DNA of 64,000 nucleotides from NCBI GenBank assembly GCA_046331245.1, contig JAXLRH010000011.1, positions 1-64,000 of the forward strand, written 5' to 3'. The translations under genes and the position numbers were made by a program. Below are positions 31,916-40,862 of the stretch, piece by piece. The notes beneath the pieces were generated by a model. The model was not told the origin of the DNA and searched no databases. It saw only the letters and a list, made by a program, of their open reading frames with translations. This DNA comes from SSF14 sp046331245 (GTDB taxonomy: Bacteria; Actinomycetota; Acidimicrobiia; Acidimicrobiales; Microtrichaceae). Every line of letters begins with the position of its first letter. Position 1 is the first letter of the stretch.

Positions 31916-32458
31916 ATGCTTGCACTGCTGAGCGTCATCGCCGAAGGCGGTGAGAAAGCCAAGGAAGTCGTCAACCCCGTCATCCCGGACGTGCCGGAGG
32001 TGGTGTGGGGCGCCATCGCGTTCTTCCTGCTGCTCATCTTGATGAACGCGGTGCTGTTGCCGCCGATCCGCCAGGCCATGCGCAAGCGCGAGGAGCAGCT
32101 GCGGAGCGACGACGAGGCCGCCGAGCGCGCCGCCGTCGAGTCCGAGCAGGTGCGTCGCGACTACGACGCCACGCTCGCCGAGGCCCGTACCGAGGGCGCC
32201 CGCATCGTCGACGAGGCTCGCCAGCAGGCCGAGACCCGTCGCGCCGAGATCGTGAAGGCCGCGACCGACGAGGTGGCCGCCCAGCGCCAGGCCGCCCTCG
32301 CCGAGCTCGAGTCGGACCGCGCCGCAGCGCTCGCCTCGCTCCGCACCCAGGTCGCCGGCATCGCCGTCGCCGCCGCCGGCAAGGTGGTCCAGCAGGACCT
32401 CGACGTCAGCGCCAACCAGTCCGTCGTCGACGCCGCCATCTCCGCGGCCGACGCCTGA
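31916..32458 (+). CDS. atpF: F-type ATP synthase subunit b (first of two)
   Basis: 180 aa. One N-terminal membrane helix (VVWGAIAFFLLLILMNAVLL, about 28-48) followed by a long charged helix rich in Ala, Glu and Arg that forms the peripheral stalk dimer. Together with the next gene it gives a b/b' pair, as in cyanobacteria and alphaproteobacteria, rather than a b homodimer. TCTCCAGGAG precedes ATG 31916 closely. Confidence 0.93.
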   Translation: MLALLSVIAEGGEKAKEVVNPVIPDVPEVVWGAIAFFLLLILMNAVLLPPIRQAMRKREEQLRSDDEAAERAAVESEQVRRDYDATLAEARTEGARIVDEARQQAETRRAEIVKAATDEVAAQRQAALAELESDRAAALASLRTQVAGIAVAAAGKVVQQDLDVSANQSVVDAAISAADA

Positions 32459-32474
32459 GCAGGAGACAGACACG

Positions 32475-33002
32475 ATGCTCGCATTCCTCGCCGCCGAAGA
32501 AGGCAACGGCTTCTGGCTTCCCCATGACATCAACGAGGTCATCTGGGGCACCATCGCCTTCGTCCTCGTCTTCGGCGTCATCATCTGGAAGGCCGGCCCC
32601 GCCATCAAGGCGATGGCCGCCGCCCGTCCGGAGCGCATCAAGGCCGAGCTCGACACCGCAGCGTCGGCCCGTGCCGCCGCCGAGTCGAAGGTCGCCGACG
32701 TGAAGGCCGCCCTCGCCGACTCCGACAAGGAGGCCGCCCGCATCCTCGACGAGGCCCGCGAGACCGCCGCCAAGCTCACCACCGACCTCGCCGCCCGTGC
32801 GCAGGCCGACGCCGACGCCGTGCGCGAGCAGGGCCTCGCCGAGATCGCCGCCGCCCGCCGCCAGGCGCAGGCCGACCTGTCCGCCGAGGTCTCCCGTCTG
32901 GCGCTCGGCGCCGCGGAGCGCGTGGTGCAGTCGAACCTGGACGACTCCACGCAGCAGTCGCTCATCGAGAGCTACATCAGCCAGGTCGGCGCGAGCAACT
33001 GA
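32475..33002 (+). CDS. atpF2: F-type ATP synthase subunit b (second)
   Basis: 175 aa with the same plan as its neighbour: one membrane helix (EVIWGTIAFVLVFGVIIWKA, about 21-40) and a long coiled coil. The shared VIWG/VVWGAIAF start points to an old tandem duplication. There is no delta domain fused to it, unlike the b-delta protein of mycobacteria. Ribosome-binding site AGCAGGAGA lies shortly upstream. Confidence 0.92.
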   Translation: MLAFLAAEEGNGFWLPHDINEVIWGTIAFVLVFGVIIWKAGPAIKAMAAARPERIKAELDTAASARAAAESKVADVKAALADSDKEAARILDEARETAAKLTTDLAARAQADADAVREQGLAEIAAARRQAQADLSAEVSRLALGAAERVVQSNLDDSTQQSLIESYISQVGASN

Positions 33003-33031
33003 GCCGGCAGCACTGAGCCCGAGGACATCAC

Positions 33032-33559
33032 ATGACTGACACCCACATCAACGACTACGCCGAGGCCATCGCAGCGATCGCCCACGCCGAGGGCCACACG
33101 CTCGCCGTCGAGAACGAGCTGTACGCGTTCGCCCGTGCCGTGCAGGGCTCCGACGAGCTGCGCACAAAGCTGAGCGACGAGAAGCTCCCGATCGCGGTGC
33201 GGCTGCAGATCGTCGAGGACCTCCTCGGCGGCAAGGCCTCCGCCACGACCACGTCGGTCGTGTCGCTGCTCGTGGCCAACGGCCGCATCGGCGAGCTCGA
33301 CGCCATCATCGACGCCACGCTCGCCCGCTCGGCCGAGGCCCGCGGCGAGGCCGTCGCCGAGGTGCGGTCCGCCGTGCCGCTCACCGACGACCAGAAGTCA
33401 CGTCTCGCCGCCGCCCTCAAGGCGCAGACCAACCGCGACGTGTCCATCCGCAACATCGTCGACCCGACCGTTCTCGGCGGCATCGTCACCCAGATCGGCG
33501 ACACGCTCTTCGACGGTTCCGTTCGTACCCGCCTCACCCAGCTGCGCGACGCCTTCTAG
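33032..33559 (+). CDS. atpH: F-type ATP synthase subunit delta
   Basis: 175 aa. Helical N-terminal domain (YAEAIAAIAHAEGH) that binds the top of alpha, and a C-terminal domain with the signature DPTVLGGIVTQIGDTLFDGS that contacts the b stalk. Normal length for a separate OSCP/delta subunit. It lies between the b genes and atpA as in most operons. Confidence 0.95.
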   Translation: MTDTHINDYAEAIAAIAHAEGHTLAVENELYAFARAVQGSDELRTKLSDEKLPIAVRLQIVEDLLGGKASATTTSVVSLLVANGRIGELDAIIDATLARSAEARGEAVAEVRSAVPLTDDQKSRLAAALKAQTNRDVSIRNIVDPTVLGGIVTQIGDTLFDGSVRTRLTQLRDAF

Positions 33560-33589
33560 GCGTTCATCAACCAGGAGCACTGACACACC

Positions 33590-35212
33590 ATGGCCGAGTT
33601 GACCATCAACATCGCCGACATCACGGCAGCCATCCAGAAGAACCTCGACGGGTTCAACCCCGACGTCTCCGTCGGCCAGGTCGGCCGCGTGGTCGAGGTC
33701 GGCGACGGCATCGCCCGCGTGTCGGGCCTGCCCGACGCCACCGTCAACGAGATCCTCGAGTTCGAGTCGGGCACGCTGGGCCTGGCGCTCAACCTCGACG
33801 AGGACTCCATCGGCGCCGTGGTGCTCGGTGAGGTGGACGACATCGAGGAAGGCCAGTCGGTGAAGGCCACGGGCCAGATCCTCTCCGTCCCGGTCGGCGA
33901 CGGCCTCCTCGGCCGTGTCGTCAACACGATGGGCGAGCCCATCGACGGCAAGGGCCCGCTCACGAACGTCGAGCAGCGCCGAGTCGAGGTGCAGGCGCCC
34001 GGCATCATCGGCCGCCAGCCGGTGGGCGAGCCCATGCAGACCGGCATCAAGTCGATCGACTCGCTCATCCCGGTCGGCCGTGGTCAGCGAGAGCTCATCA
34101 TCGGCGACCGCAAGACGGGCAAGACCACCGTCGCCATCGACGCCATCATGAACCAGAAGGGTCTGGGCGTGAAGTGCATCTACGTGGCGATCGGGCAGAA
34201 GGCCTCGACCGTCGCGCAGACCGTGGCCCGCCTCGAGGCCGCCGGTGCCCTCGCCTACACCGTCGTCGTGGTGGCGCCCGCCTCCGACCCGGCGCCGTTC
34301 AAGTACCTCGCCCCCTACACCGGCTGCGCCATGGGCCAGCACTGGATGGAGCAGGGCGACCACGGCCTGGTCATCTACGACGACCTGTCGAAGCAGGCCG
34401 AGGCCTACCGTCAGGTGTCGCTGCTGCTCCGCCGCCCGCCGGGGCGCGAGGCCTACCCGGGCGACGTGTTCTACCTGCACTCCCGCCTCCTCGAGCGTGC
34501 GGCGAAGCTGTCCGACGCCCTCGGCGCCGGTTCGCTCACCGCCCTCCCGATCATCGAGACGAAGGCCGGCGACGTGTCGGCCTACATCCCGACCAACGTG
34601 ATCTCGATCACCGACGGCCAGATCTTCCTCCAGGACGACCTGTTCAAGTCGGGTATCCGCCCCGCGGTGGACGTCGGCATCTCGGTGTCCCGCGTGGGTT
34701 CGGCCGCTCAGATCAAGGCCATGAAGACGGCCGTGGGCACGCTCAAGAGCGACCTGCAGCAGTTCCGTGAGCTCGAGGCGTTCGCCGCCTTCGGTTCCGA
34801 CCTCGACGCCGTGTCGAAGGCCCAGCTCGACCGTGGCTACCGCCTCACCGAGCTCCTCAAGCAGGGCGTGGGCTCGCCGGTCCCGGTGCAGGAGCAGGTC
34901 GTCGTGCTGTTCGCCGGCACCCGCGGCCACCTCGACTCCGTCGAGATCTCCGACGTCCAGCGCTACGAGGCCGAGCTGCTCGAGTGGTTCCGTGGTCGCC
35001 ACGGCGACCTGCTCGCCTCGATCAAGGAGACCGGCAAGGTCGACGAGGACACCCTCGAGGCCGCCGTCAAGGCGTTCGGCGCCCAGTTCGTCGGCACCGC
35101 CGGCGCTGTGGCCGAGCCCGACGACGAGGCCGCCGACGCCTCCCACTCGATGGCGACCGCCGCCAACCACCTTCCCGAGGACGAGACGCTCCTCGCCGCG
35201 GACGAGGCGTAA
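33590..35212 (+). CDS. atpA: F-type ATP synthase subunit alpha
   Basis: 540 aa. Non-catalytic nucleotide-binding subunit of F1. P-loop GDRKTGKTT (about residue 170), PVGRGQRELIIG before it, and the Arg finger region ISVSRVGSAAQ are intact. The C-terminus extends by about 30 acidic residues (EPDDEAADASHSM...) beyond typical alpha, as also known for actinobacterial enzymes, where an extension suppresses ATP hydrolysis; whether that applies here is inference. Confidence 0.97.
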   Translation: MAELTINIADITAAIQKNLDGFNPDVSVGQVGRVVEVGDGIARVSGLPDATVNEILEFESGTLGLALNLDEDSIGAVVLGEVDDIEEGQSVKATGQILSVPVGDGLLGRVVNTMGEPIDGKGPLTNVEQRRVEVQAPGIIGRQPVGEPMQTGIKSIDSLIPVGRGQRELIIGDRKTGKTTVAIDAIMNQKGLGVKCIYVAIGQKASTVAQTVARLEAAGALAYTVVVVAPASDPAPFKYLAPYTGCAMGQHWMEQGDHGLVIYDDLSKQAEAYRQVSLLLRRPPGREAYPGDVFYLHSRLLERAAKLSDALGAGSLTALPIIETKAGDVSAYIPTNVISITDGQIFLQDDLFKSGIRPAVDVGISVSRVGSAAQIKAMKTAVGTLKSDLQQFRELEAFAAFGSDLDAVSKAQLDRGYRLTELLKQGVGSPVPVQEQVVVLFAGTRGHLDSVEISDVQRYEAELLEWFRGRHGDLLASIKETGKVDEDTLEAAVKAFGAQFVGTAGAVAEPDDEAADASHSMATAANHLPEDETLLAADEA

Positions 35213-35215
35213 CCA

Positions 35216-36202
35216 ATGCCCGGGGCACAGGAGCGAATCCTCCGCCGTCGTATCGGCAGCATCCAGAACACGAAGAAGATCACTCGTGCCATGGAGCTCA
35301 TCGCCGCCACCCGCGTCGTCAAGGCGCAGCTGGCAGCGAACGACGCGCGCCCCTACAGCGAGCAGATCACGTCGGTCATCGCCAGCCTTGCAGCGGGCGG
35401 CGCCGAGGTGAGCCATCCGCTGCTGCGTGAGGCCGAGGTCGTCCGCAAGGTCGGTGTCGTCGTGCTCACGTCGGACCGCGGGCTCGCCGGCGGGTACAAC
35501 ACCACGGTCATCCGCGCCGCCGAGCGCGAGATCCTCGCCGCGAAGGAGGAGGGCAAGGACTACGCCCTCGTCACCGTCGGCAAGAAGGCCGAGGGCTACT
35601 TCCGGTTCCGCGGCTACAAGATCGCGGCCTCGTTCAGCGGCATGAGCGACAAGCCCACCTACGAGGACGCCCGCGCCGTCGCGGCGACCGTCACCGAGCT
35701 GTTCGCCGGCGACGTCGACGTGATCGAGCTGGCGTACACCCGCTTCATCACGATGGGCAACCAGCAGGCGGTCGTCCGCCGGTTCCTGCCCCTCGAGACC
35801 GAGGCGCCGCCCGAGGCCGCGTCCACCGGGCCGTCGGCGCAGTTCGAGTTCGAGCCGTCGCCAGCGTCGGTGCTGGAGTCGCTCCTGCCGCGTTACGTCG
35901 AGAGCCGGCTGTTCGCCGCGTTGCTCGACGCCGCGGCCTCCGAGCACGCCAACCGCCAGCGCGCCATGAAGGCCGCGACCGACAACGCCCAGGAGCTCAT
36001 CATCAAGCTCCAGCGCAAGATGAACCAGGCTCGCCAGGACGCCATCACCACCGAGATCATGGAGATCATCAGCGGTGCCGAGGCGCTCTCCGCCGACAAG
36101 GGCGACGCCGAGGATCTCCTCCTCGATCACCTCTCGATCGATCCGTTCCCGAAGCTCACGCTGCCCGGCGGCCACACGCCGCACAAGCACTCCCATCTGT
36201 AA
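35216..36202 (+). CDS. atpG: F-type ATP synthase subunit gamma
   Basis: 328 aa, the rotating central shaft. N-terminal coiled-coil helix RRRIGSIQNTKKITRAMELI and C-terminal helix with MKAATDNAQELI pair as usual. Middle SDRGLAGGYNT is conserved. Residues about 195-220 (EAPPEAASTGPSAQFEFE) are an inserted loop, and the last ~40 residues (ADKGDAEDLLLDHL...HKHSHL) extend past the canonical end with a His-rich tip. Only 3 bases separate it from atpA. Confidence 0.95.
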   Translation: MPGAQERILRRRIGSIQNTKKITRAMELIAATRVVKAQLAANDARPYSEQITSVIASLAAGGAEVSHPLLREAEVVRKVGVVVLTSDRGLAGGYNTTVIRAAEREILAAKEEGKDYALVTVGKKAEGYFRFRGYKIAASFSGMSDKPTYEDARAVAATVTELFAGDVDVIELAYTRFITMGNQQAVVRRFLPLETEAPPEAASTGPSAQFEFEPSPASVLESLLPRYVESRLFAALLDAAASEHANRQRAMKAATDNAQELIIKLQRKMNQARQDAITTEIMEIISGAEALSADKGDAEDLLLDHLSIDPFPKLTLPGGHTPHKHSHL

Positions 36203-36240
36203 TCCGGCTCACGCCACCTGAGAAGAACAGGACAGACGCC

Positions 36241-37692
36241 ATGACGGCCACTGAAACACTCAAAGAAGGTCGCATCGTCGCCATCGCCGGTCCGGTGGTC
36301 GACGTGGAGTTCCCACCCGATGGGCTCCCGCAGATCAACCACGCGCTCGAGTTCACCATCTCGATGGACGGCGTCGACACGACGGTGACCGCCGAGGTCG
36401 CACAGCAGATCGGTGACAACCGTGTGCGTGCCATCTCGATGAAGCCGACCGACGGCCTGAGCCGCGGCGTCGCGGTGCGCAACACCGGCCGTGGCATCAA
36501 CGTGCCCGTCGGCGACGTCACCCTCGGCCACGTGTTCAACGTGATCGGCCAGCCGCTCGACGTGCCGGCCGACTCGCTCGACCTCACCGAGCGCTGGGAC
36601 ATCCACCGTCAGGCGCCCGACTTCGACTCGCTCGAGCCGAAGGCGCAGATGTTCGAGACCGGCGTGAAGGTGCTCGACCTCCTCACCCCGTACCTGCAGG
36701 GCGGCAAGATCGGCCTGTTCGGCGGCGCCGGCGTGGGCAAGACCGTGCTCATCACCGAGATGATCAACCGTGTGGCCTCGAACCACGGCGGTGTGTCGGT
36801 GTTCGCCGGTGTGGGCGAGCGCACCCGTGAGGGCACCGACCTCTTCCTCGAGATGGGCGAGACCCTCATGGGCGGCTCCGACCAGTCGGTGCTCACCAAG
36901 GCGGCCCTCACCTTCGGCCAGATGGACGAGCCGCCCGGCGTGCGCCTCCGCGTGGCGCTCTCGGCGCTCACGATGGCCGAGTACTTCCGTGACGTGCAGA
37001 AGCAGGACGTGCTCCTCTTCATCGACAACATCTTCCGCTTCACCCAGGCGGGCTCGGAGGTGTCGACCCTCCTCGGCCGCATGCCCTCCGCCGTGGGCTA
37101 CCAGCCGACGCTGGCCGACGAGATGGGCGCCCTCCAGGAGCGCATCACCTCCACGGGCGGCCAGTCGATCACGTCGCTCCAGGCCGTGTACGTGCCCGCC
37201 GACGACTACACCGACCCGGCGCCGTTCACCTCGTTCACCCACTTCGACGGCACGACCGAGCTGAGCCGTGACATCGCGGCCCTCGGCATCTACCCCGCCG
37301 TGGATCCGCTGGCGTCGACGTCCACCATCCTCGCCCCCGAGGTCGTCGGCGAGCGTCACTACCGTGTCGCCCGCGCCACGCAGGAAGTGCTGCAGCGCTA
37401 CAAGGAGCTGCAGGACATCATCGCCATCCTCGGTCTCGACGAGCTGTCCCAGGAGGACCGCATCACCGTCGACCGTGCCCGCAAGGTGCAGAAGTTCCTG
37501 GCGCAGCCGATGTTCGTGGCCGAGGTCTTCACCGGCCTCCCCGGCATCTTCACGCCGGTCGAGGAGACGATCGACAGCTTCGAGATGCTCCTCCGTGGCG
37601 ACATGGACCACCTCCCCGAGCAGGCCTTCTACAACGTGGGTGGCGCCGACGACGTCTTCCGCAAGGCCAAGGACCTGGAGAAGAACGGCTGA
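36241..37692 (+). CDS. atpD: F-type ATP synthase subunit beta
   Basis: 483 aa catalytic subunit. P-loop GGAGVGKTV (about 160), catalytic Glu in GVGERTREG, Walker B VLLFIDNIFRFTQAGSEVS, and the DELSEED-like lever DELSQEDRI. Normal length and complete. The stop overlaps the atpC start by one base. Confidence 0.98.
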   Translation: MTATETLKEGRIVAIAGPVVDVEFPPDGLPQINHALEFTISMDGVDTTVTAEVAQQIGDNRVRAISMKPTDGLSRGVAVRNTGRGINVPVGDVTLGHVFNVIGQPLDVPADSLDLTERWDIHRQAPDFDSLEPKAQMFETGVKVLDLLTPYLQGGKIGLFGGAGVGKTVLITEMINRVASNHGGVSVFAGVGERTREGTDLFLEMGETLMGGSDQSVLTKAALTFGQMDEPPGVRLRVALSALTMAEYFRDVQKQDVLLFIDNIFRFTQAGSEVSTLLGRMPSAVGYQPTLADEMGALQERITSTGGQSITSLQAVYVPADDYTDPAPFTSFTHFDGTTELSRDIAALGIYPAVDPLASTSTILAPEVVGERHYRVARATQEVLQRYKELQDIIAILGLDELSQEDRITVDRARKVQKFLAQPMFVAEVFTGLPGIFTPVEETIDSFEMLLRGDMDHLPEQAFYNVGGADDVFRKAKDLEKNG

Positions 37693-38105
37693 TGCCCCTG
37701 CAGGTCGAGCTCGTGTCGCCGGAATCCATCGCGTACTCCGGCGAGGCCAAGATGGTCATCGCCCGCGTCGTCACCGGTGACATCGCGTTCCTGCCGGGGC
37801 ACGTGCCCTTCATCGGCATCCTGCAGTCGCACCCCGTGCGCGTGCTCTTCGACGACGGCTCCGAGCTGGCGATCGCCGTGCACCAGGGGTTCGTCGAGGT
37901 GTCCGACGACAAGGTGACGATCCTCTCCGACGTGTGCGAGCTGCCCGACGAGATCGACGTGGCACGCGCTCAGGCGTCGAAGGCCCGCGCCGAGGAGGCC
38001 CTCAAGGCCGACAGCGAGGATCTCGACGCCAAGGCGGCGCTCAAGCGGGCCGACACGCGGCTGCAGGTGGCCGGCGCCAAGCCGGCGACCGCCGCCGCTC
38101 ACTGA
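37692..38105 (+). CDS. atpC: F-type ATP synthase subunit epsilon
   Basis: 137 aa. N-terminal beta-sandwich (MPLQVELVSPESIAYSG, GDIAFLPGHVPFIGIL) and C-terminal two-helix domain that can block hydrolysis. Complete, last gene of the operon; a palindromic repeat follows 16 bases after the stop and the convergent glpX gene ends just beyond. Confidence 0.95.
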   Translation: MPLQVELVSPESIAYSGEAKMVIARVVTGDIAFLPGHVPFIGILQSHPVRVLFDDGSELAIAVHQGFVEVSDDKVTILSDVCELPDEIDVARAQASKARAEEALKADSEDLDAKAALKRADTRLQVAGAKPATAAAH

Positions 38106-38121
38106 TTTCTCGCCAATCTCC

Positions 38122-38165
38122 GGGCTGAAACGCCCCGGAGGGGCGAAATTCAACGCCGGAACGGG
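38122..38165. repeat. Intergenic palindromic repeat, copy 2
   Basis: Second copy of the element at 4631-4676, sharing GGGCT, CGCCC and GGGGCGAAATTCAACGCC in the same order. CGCCCC-GGA-GGGGCG is a perfect 6-bp hairpin. It lies between the convergent stops of atpC and glpX and could terminate both. Confidence 0.7.
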
Positions 38166-38167
38166 AC

Positions 38168-39136
38168 TTAGATGAACTTGTCGGGGGCGTGGTACGCCTC
38201 GACGACGCGGACGGTGCCCGACTTCGAGCGCATCACCAGCGACTGCGTGGTGGCGCCGGCCTTGTTGTAGTGCACGCCCTTGATGAGCTCGCCGTCGGTG
38301 ATGCCGGTGGCGCTGAAGAAGCAGTTGTCGCCGGCGACGAGGACGTCGGTGGTGAGCACCTGGTCGAGGTCGTAGCCCGCGTCGAGCGCCGCCTGCCGTT
38401 CGCCGTCGTTGCGGGGCCAGAGCTTGCCCTGGATCTCGCCGCCCATGCACTTGAGGGCCGCGGCCGCGATGACGCCCTCGGGGGTGCCGCCGATGCCGAA
38501 CATGATGTCGGCGCCGGAGTCGGGCCACGCCGTCGAGATGGCACCGGCGACGTCGCCGTCGGGGATGAGGCGGATGCGGGCGCCGGCGGCGCGGACCTCG
38601 GCGATGAGGTCGCTGTGGCGCTCGCGGTCGAGGATGACGGCCGTGAGGTCGCGGACCTTGCTGCCCTTGGCGGCGGCGACGGCCTCGAGGTTCTCGGCGA
38701 CGGAGGCGTTGATGTTGATCACGCCCTTGCAGTCCGGGCCGACGGCGATCTTGTCCATGTAGACGCAGGGGCCCGGGTCGTACATCGTGCCCCGCTCGCT
38801 GACGGCGATGACGGCCACGGCGTTGCCCCGGCCGAGCGCGGTGAGCGTGGTGCCGTCGATCGGGTCGACCGCGATGTCGCACTCGAAGCCGGTGAGGTCG
38901 CCGACGACCTCACCGTTGAAGAGCATGGGCGCCTCGTCCTTCTCGCCCTCGCCGATGATCACGGTGCCCTTCATGGCCACGGAGGTGAGCATGTGGCGCA
39001 TGGCGTCGACGGCGGCGCCGTCGGCCTTCAACTTGTCGCCCCCGCCCACCCAGCGGGCGGCAGCGAGCGCTGCGGCCTCGGTGACGCGGACGAGTTCCAT
39101 GGCGAGATTGCGGTCGGGCGTCGGCATGTCGGTCAT
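38168..39136 (-). CDS. glpX: Fructose-1,6-bisphosphatase class II
   Basis: 322 aa. Hydrolyses fructose 1,6-bisphosphate in gluconeogenesis. Metal- and substrate-binding motifs IIGEGEKDEAPML, VDPIDGTTLTALG, and ATGITDGELIKGV identify the GlpX family, the essential form in many actinobacteria. ATG 39136 is fixed by TAACGT ending 6 nt before it; ATG 39127 would be the only near alternative. Convergent with the ATP synthase operon, divergent from an unknown acidic protein gene. Confidence 0.96.
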   Translation of the reverse strand: MTDMPTPDRNLAMELVRVTEAAALAAARWVGGGDKLKADGAAVDAMRHMLTSVAMKGTVIIGEGEKDEAPMLFNGEVVGDLTGFECDIAVDPIDGTTLTALGRGNAVAVIAVSERGTMYDPGPCVYMDKIAVGPDCKGVININASVAENLEAVAAAKGSKVRDLTAVILDRERHSDLIAEVRAAGARIRLIPDGDVAGAISTAWPDSGADIMFGIGGTPEGVIAAAALKCMGGEIQGKLWPRNDGERQAALDAGYDLDQVLTTDVLVAGDNCFFSATGITDGELIKGVHYNKAGATTQSLVMRSKSGTVRVVEAYHAPDKFI

Positions 39137-39142
39137 CCGGAA

Positions 39143-39148
39143 ACGTTA
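39143..39148 (-). promoter_or_regulatory. -10 hexamer TAACGT of glpX
   Basis: On the minus strand TAACGT ends 6 nt before ATG 39136. Confidence 0.6.
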
Positions 39149-39206
39149 CCGATTGACCGGCCGAGACTCCGAATCCGGCGCAGGTCATCTGCAAGGATTG
39201 TCGACC

Positions 39207-40058
39207 GTGAACGACCTTGTGCCCGATCCCGCTGACGAGACGCCCGACGACGAGGTGGTCGAGGAGGCCGACCTGCTCGACGACGATCCGGACGAGGAGT
39301 CCGACGACGAGACCGAGGAGACCGGCGACGAGGCCGAGGACGACGGGCCGACCGGCAAGAGCGCGCTGTTCGACGGCGAGCACGTCGACTACGAGTTCGC
39401 CGACTGGTCGGGGCAGTCGATCGACCTGCTCGACTCGATGCTCGCGAGCGAGGGCATCGCGCACGTGTGGCAGGGCGCCGAGCTGGCGGTGCGCGCCGAG
39501 GACGAGGCGGCGACCGACGCGCTCATCGAGGTGGTGAGCCAGACGGCGACCCGCGGCCTCGACAAGGACCGCACCCGCGTCGTGTACGAGGTGGGCACGT
39601 GGTCGGCAGCGATGCAGACCTCCCTGGCCGAGGCGCTGGACATCGCCGAGGTGCCGTTCGAGTGGGACGAGCAGGGCGACCTGGTGGTCTACGAGGACGA
39701 CGAAGAGCGCGTCGAGGAGGTCCTCGACGCCATGCCCGATCCCGACGACCCCGACGCCGTCGACGCCGATGGTCTCGACGTGCAGGACATCCTCTCGCAC
39801 CTGTGGGAGGCGACCGGCACGCTCGCGAAGAAGCCGGCCGATCCCGATGCGGTGCTGGCTGCCGTCGACAGCGCCGACCGGCTGGAGCACCTCGCGCTGC
39901 CGTTCGGGTTCGACTCCGCCGTGTGGCGCGACATCGTGGGCAAGGCCGTCGCGCTCCGGGGCGCACTCGACGGCGACGACGAGGAGGACGAGATGTCCGA
40001 CGACGACCTCAAGGAAGGCTGTCGACAGCTGCACGAGCAGCTCCGTCCGCTCGTCTGA
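39207..40058 (+). CDS. Hypothetical acidic protein
   Basis: 283 aa, very acidic. Residues 1-48 are almost pure Asp/Glu (DETPDDEVVEEADLL...) and likely unstructured. Two repeated alpha/beta units follow: one around SIDLLDSMLASEGIAHVWQG...LAVRAEDEAATDALIEVV and another around MQTSLAEALDIAEVPFEWDE...LVVYEDDEERVEEVLDAM. Each resembles the small DUF2007-type ferredoxin-like fold thought to act in signalling; I state this as resemblance only. GTG 39207 is preceded by AGGATT as possible -10. Unknown function. Confidence 0.75.
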   Translation: MNDLVPDPADETPDDEVVEEADLLDDDPDEESDDETEETGDEAEDDGPTGKSALFDGEHVDYEFADWSGQSIDLLDSMLASEGIAHVWQGAELAVRAEDEAATDALIEVVSQTATRGLDKDRTRVVYEVGTWSAAMQTSLAEALDIAEVPFEWDEQGDLVVYEDDEERVEEVLDAMPDPDDPDAVDADGLDVQDILSHLWEATGTLAKKPADPDAVLAAVDSADRLEHLALPFGFDSAVWRDIVGKAVALRGALDGDDEEDEMSDDDLKEGCRQLHEQLRPLV

Positions 40059-40151
40059 CCGCTCGTCTGACTACCCTGTCCGACGGTGCGTCCGACGGTG
40101 CGTCCGGCGGTCGTGCCGGCCCGCCGTTGGGGCTTCCCGCACCTGCCGCAG

Positions 40152-40157
40152 TAGTTT
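40152..40157 (+). promoter_or_regulatory. -10 hexamer TAGTTT of J-domain gene
   Basis: TAGTTT ends 6 nt before ATG 40164. Confidence 0.6.
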
Positions 40158-40163
40158 TCACCG

Positions 40164-40862
40164 ATGGCGCTGGCGATCTTCGAGGCCTACTACTCGCGGC
40201 CGATCGCGCCGACGAGGCGCGTGGCGCTCGGTCGCATGACGCTCCCGACCGATCCGGCGCCGGGCTTCGGTGGTGTGCTGCTGGGCGGGATCATGGCGCG
40301 CTTCGCACGGGAGCTCGACGAGGAGGCCGACGAGGAGCTCGATGCCCTGGTCGACGACCTCGAGGCCGGCCGGCACATCGGCCAGCCACGACTTCGGCAC
40401 CGCCTCCAGATCGACCGCGTCGGCCTGGCCCGCTGCCGGCATCGTCTCGACGCCGACGGCGAGCAGTTCCGCTTCTCGTTCGAGGCTGCGATGGGCACGC
40501 CCACGCAGCACGTCCTCTGCGCCGCGTACGCAGCAGCGGCCATCGAATCGGACGACCGCGCCTCGACGTTCGCCGCGCTGCGGAAGGGCATGGACTGGAT
40601 CGGCCCCATCGACGACGCGCTCGTTCGCTACCTGTCCGACCGGCGGTCGATGGGCGCGTCGGCCGGCTCCGACCCGCGGGGCTGGGCGCTGCGGTGCCTC
40701 GGCATCGCCGGCTCGTTCGAGGGCGACGAGCTGCACACGCAGGTGTCGCGTGCCTTCCGTGAGCTGCTCATCGAAGCGCACCCCGACCACGGCGGGTCCG
40801 TGGAGCTCGCGGCGGACCGCATCGCCGAGCTGCGCGAAGCGCGCCGGATCCTGTCCTCATGA
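40164..40862 (+). CDS. Protein with C-terminal J-like domain
   Basis: 232 aa. The first ~160 residues are not recognised: mixed alpha/beta with RLQIDRVGLARCRHRLDADG. The last ~60 read GWALRCLGI...AFRELLIEAHPDHGGS...AELREARRIL, matching the second and third helices of a DnaJ domain with the HPD motif that activates Hsp70. A J-domain at the C-terminus, without Gly/Phe or zinc region, marks a specialised co-chaperone. Start is fixed by the -10 hexamer. The hydrolase gene overlaps its end by 4 bp (ATGA). Confidence 0.8.
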   Translation: MALAIFEAYYSRPIAPTRRVALGRMTLPTDPAPGFGGVLLGGIMARFARELDEEADEELDALVDDLEAGRHIGQPRLRHRLQIDRVGLARCRHRLDADGEQFRFSFEAAMGTPTQHVLCAAYAAAAIESDDRASTFAALRKGMDWIGPIDDALVRYLSDRRSMGASAGSDPRGWALRCLGIAGSFEGDELHTQVSRAFRELLIEAHPDHGGSVELAADRIAELREARRILSS

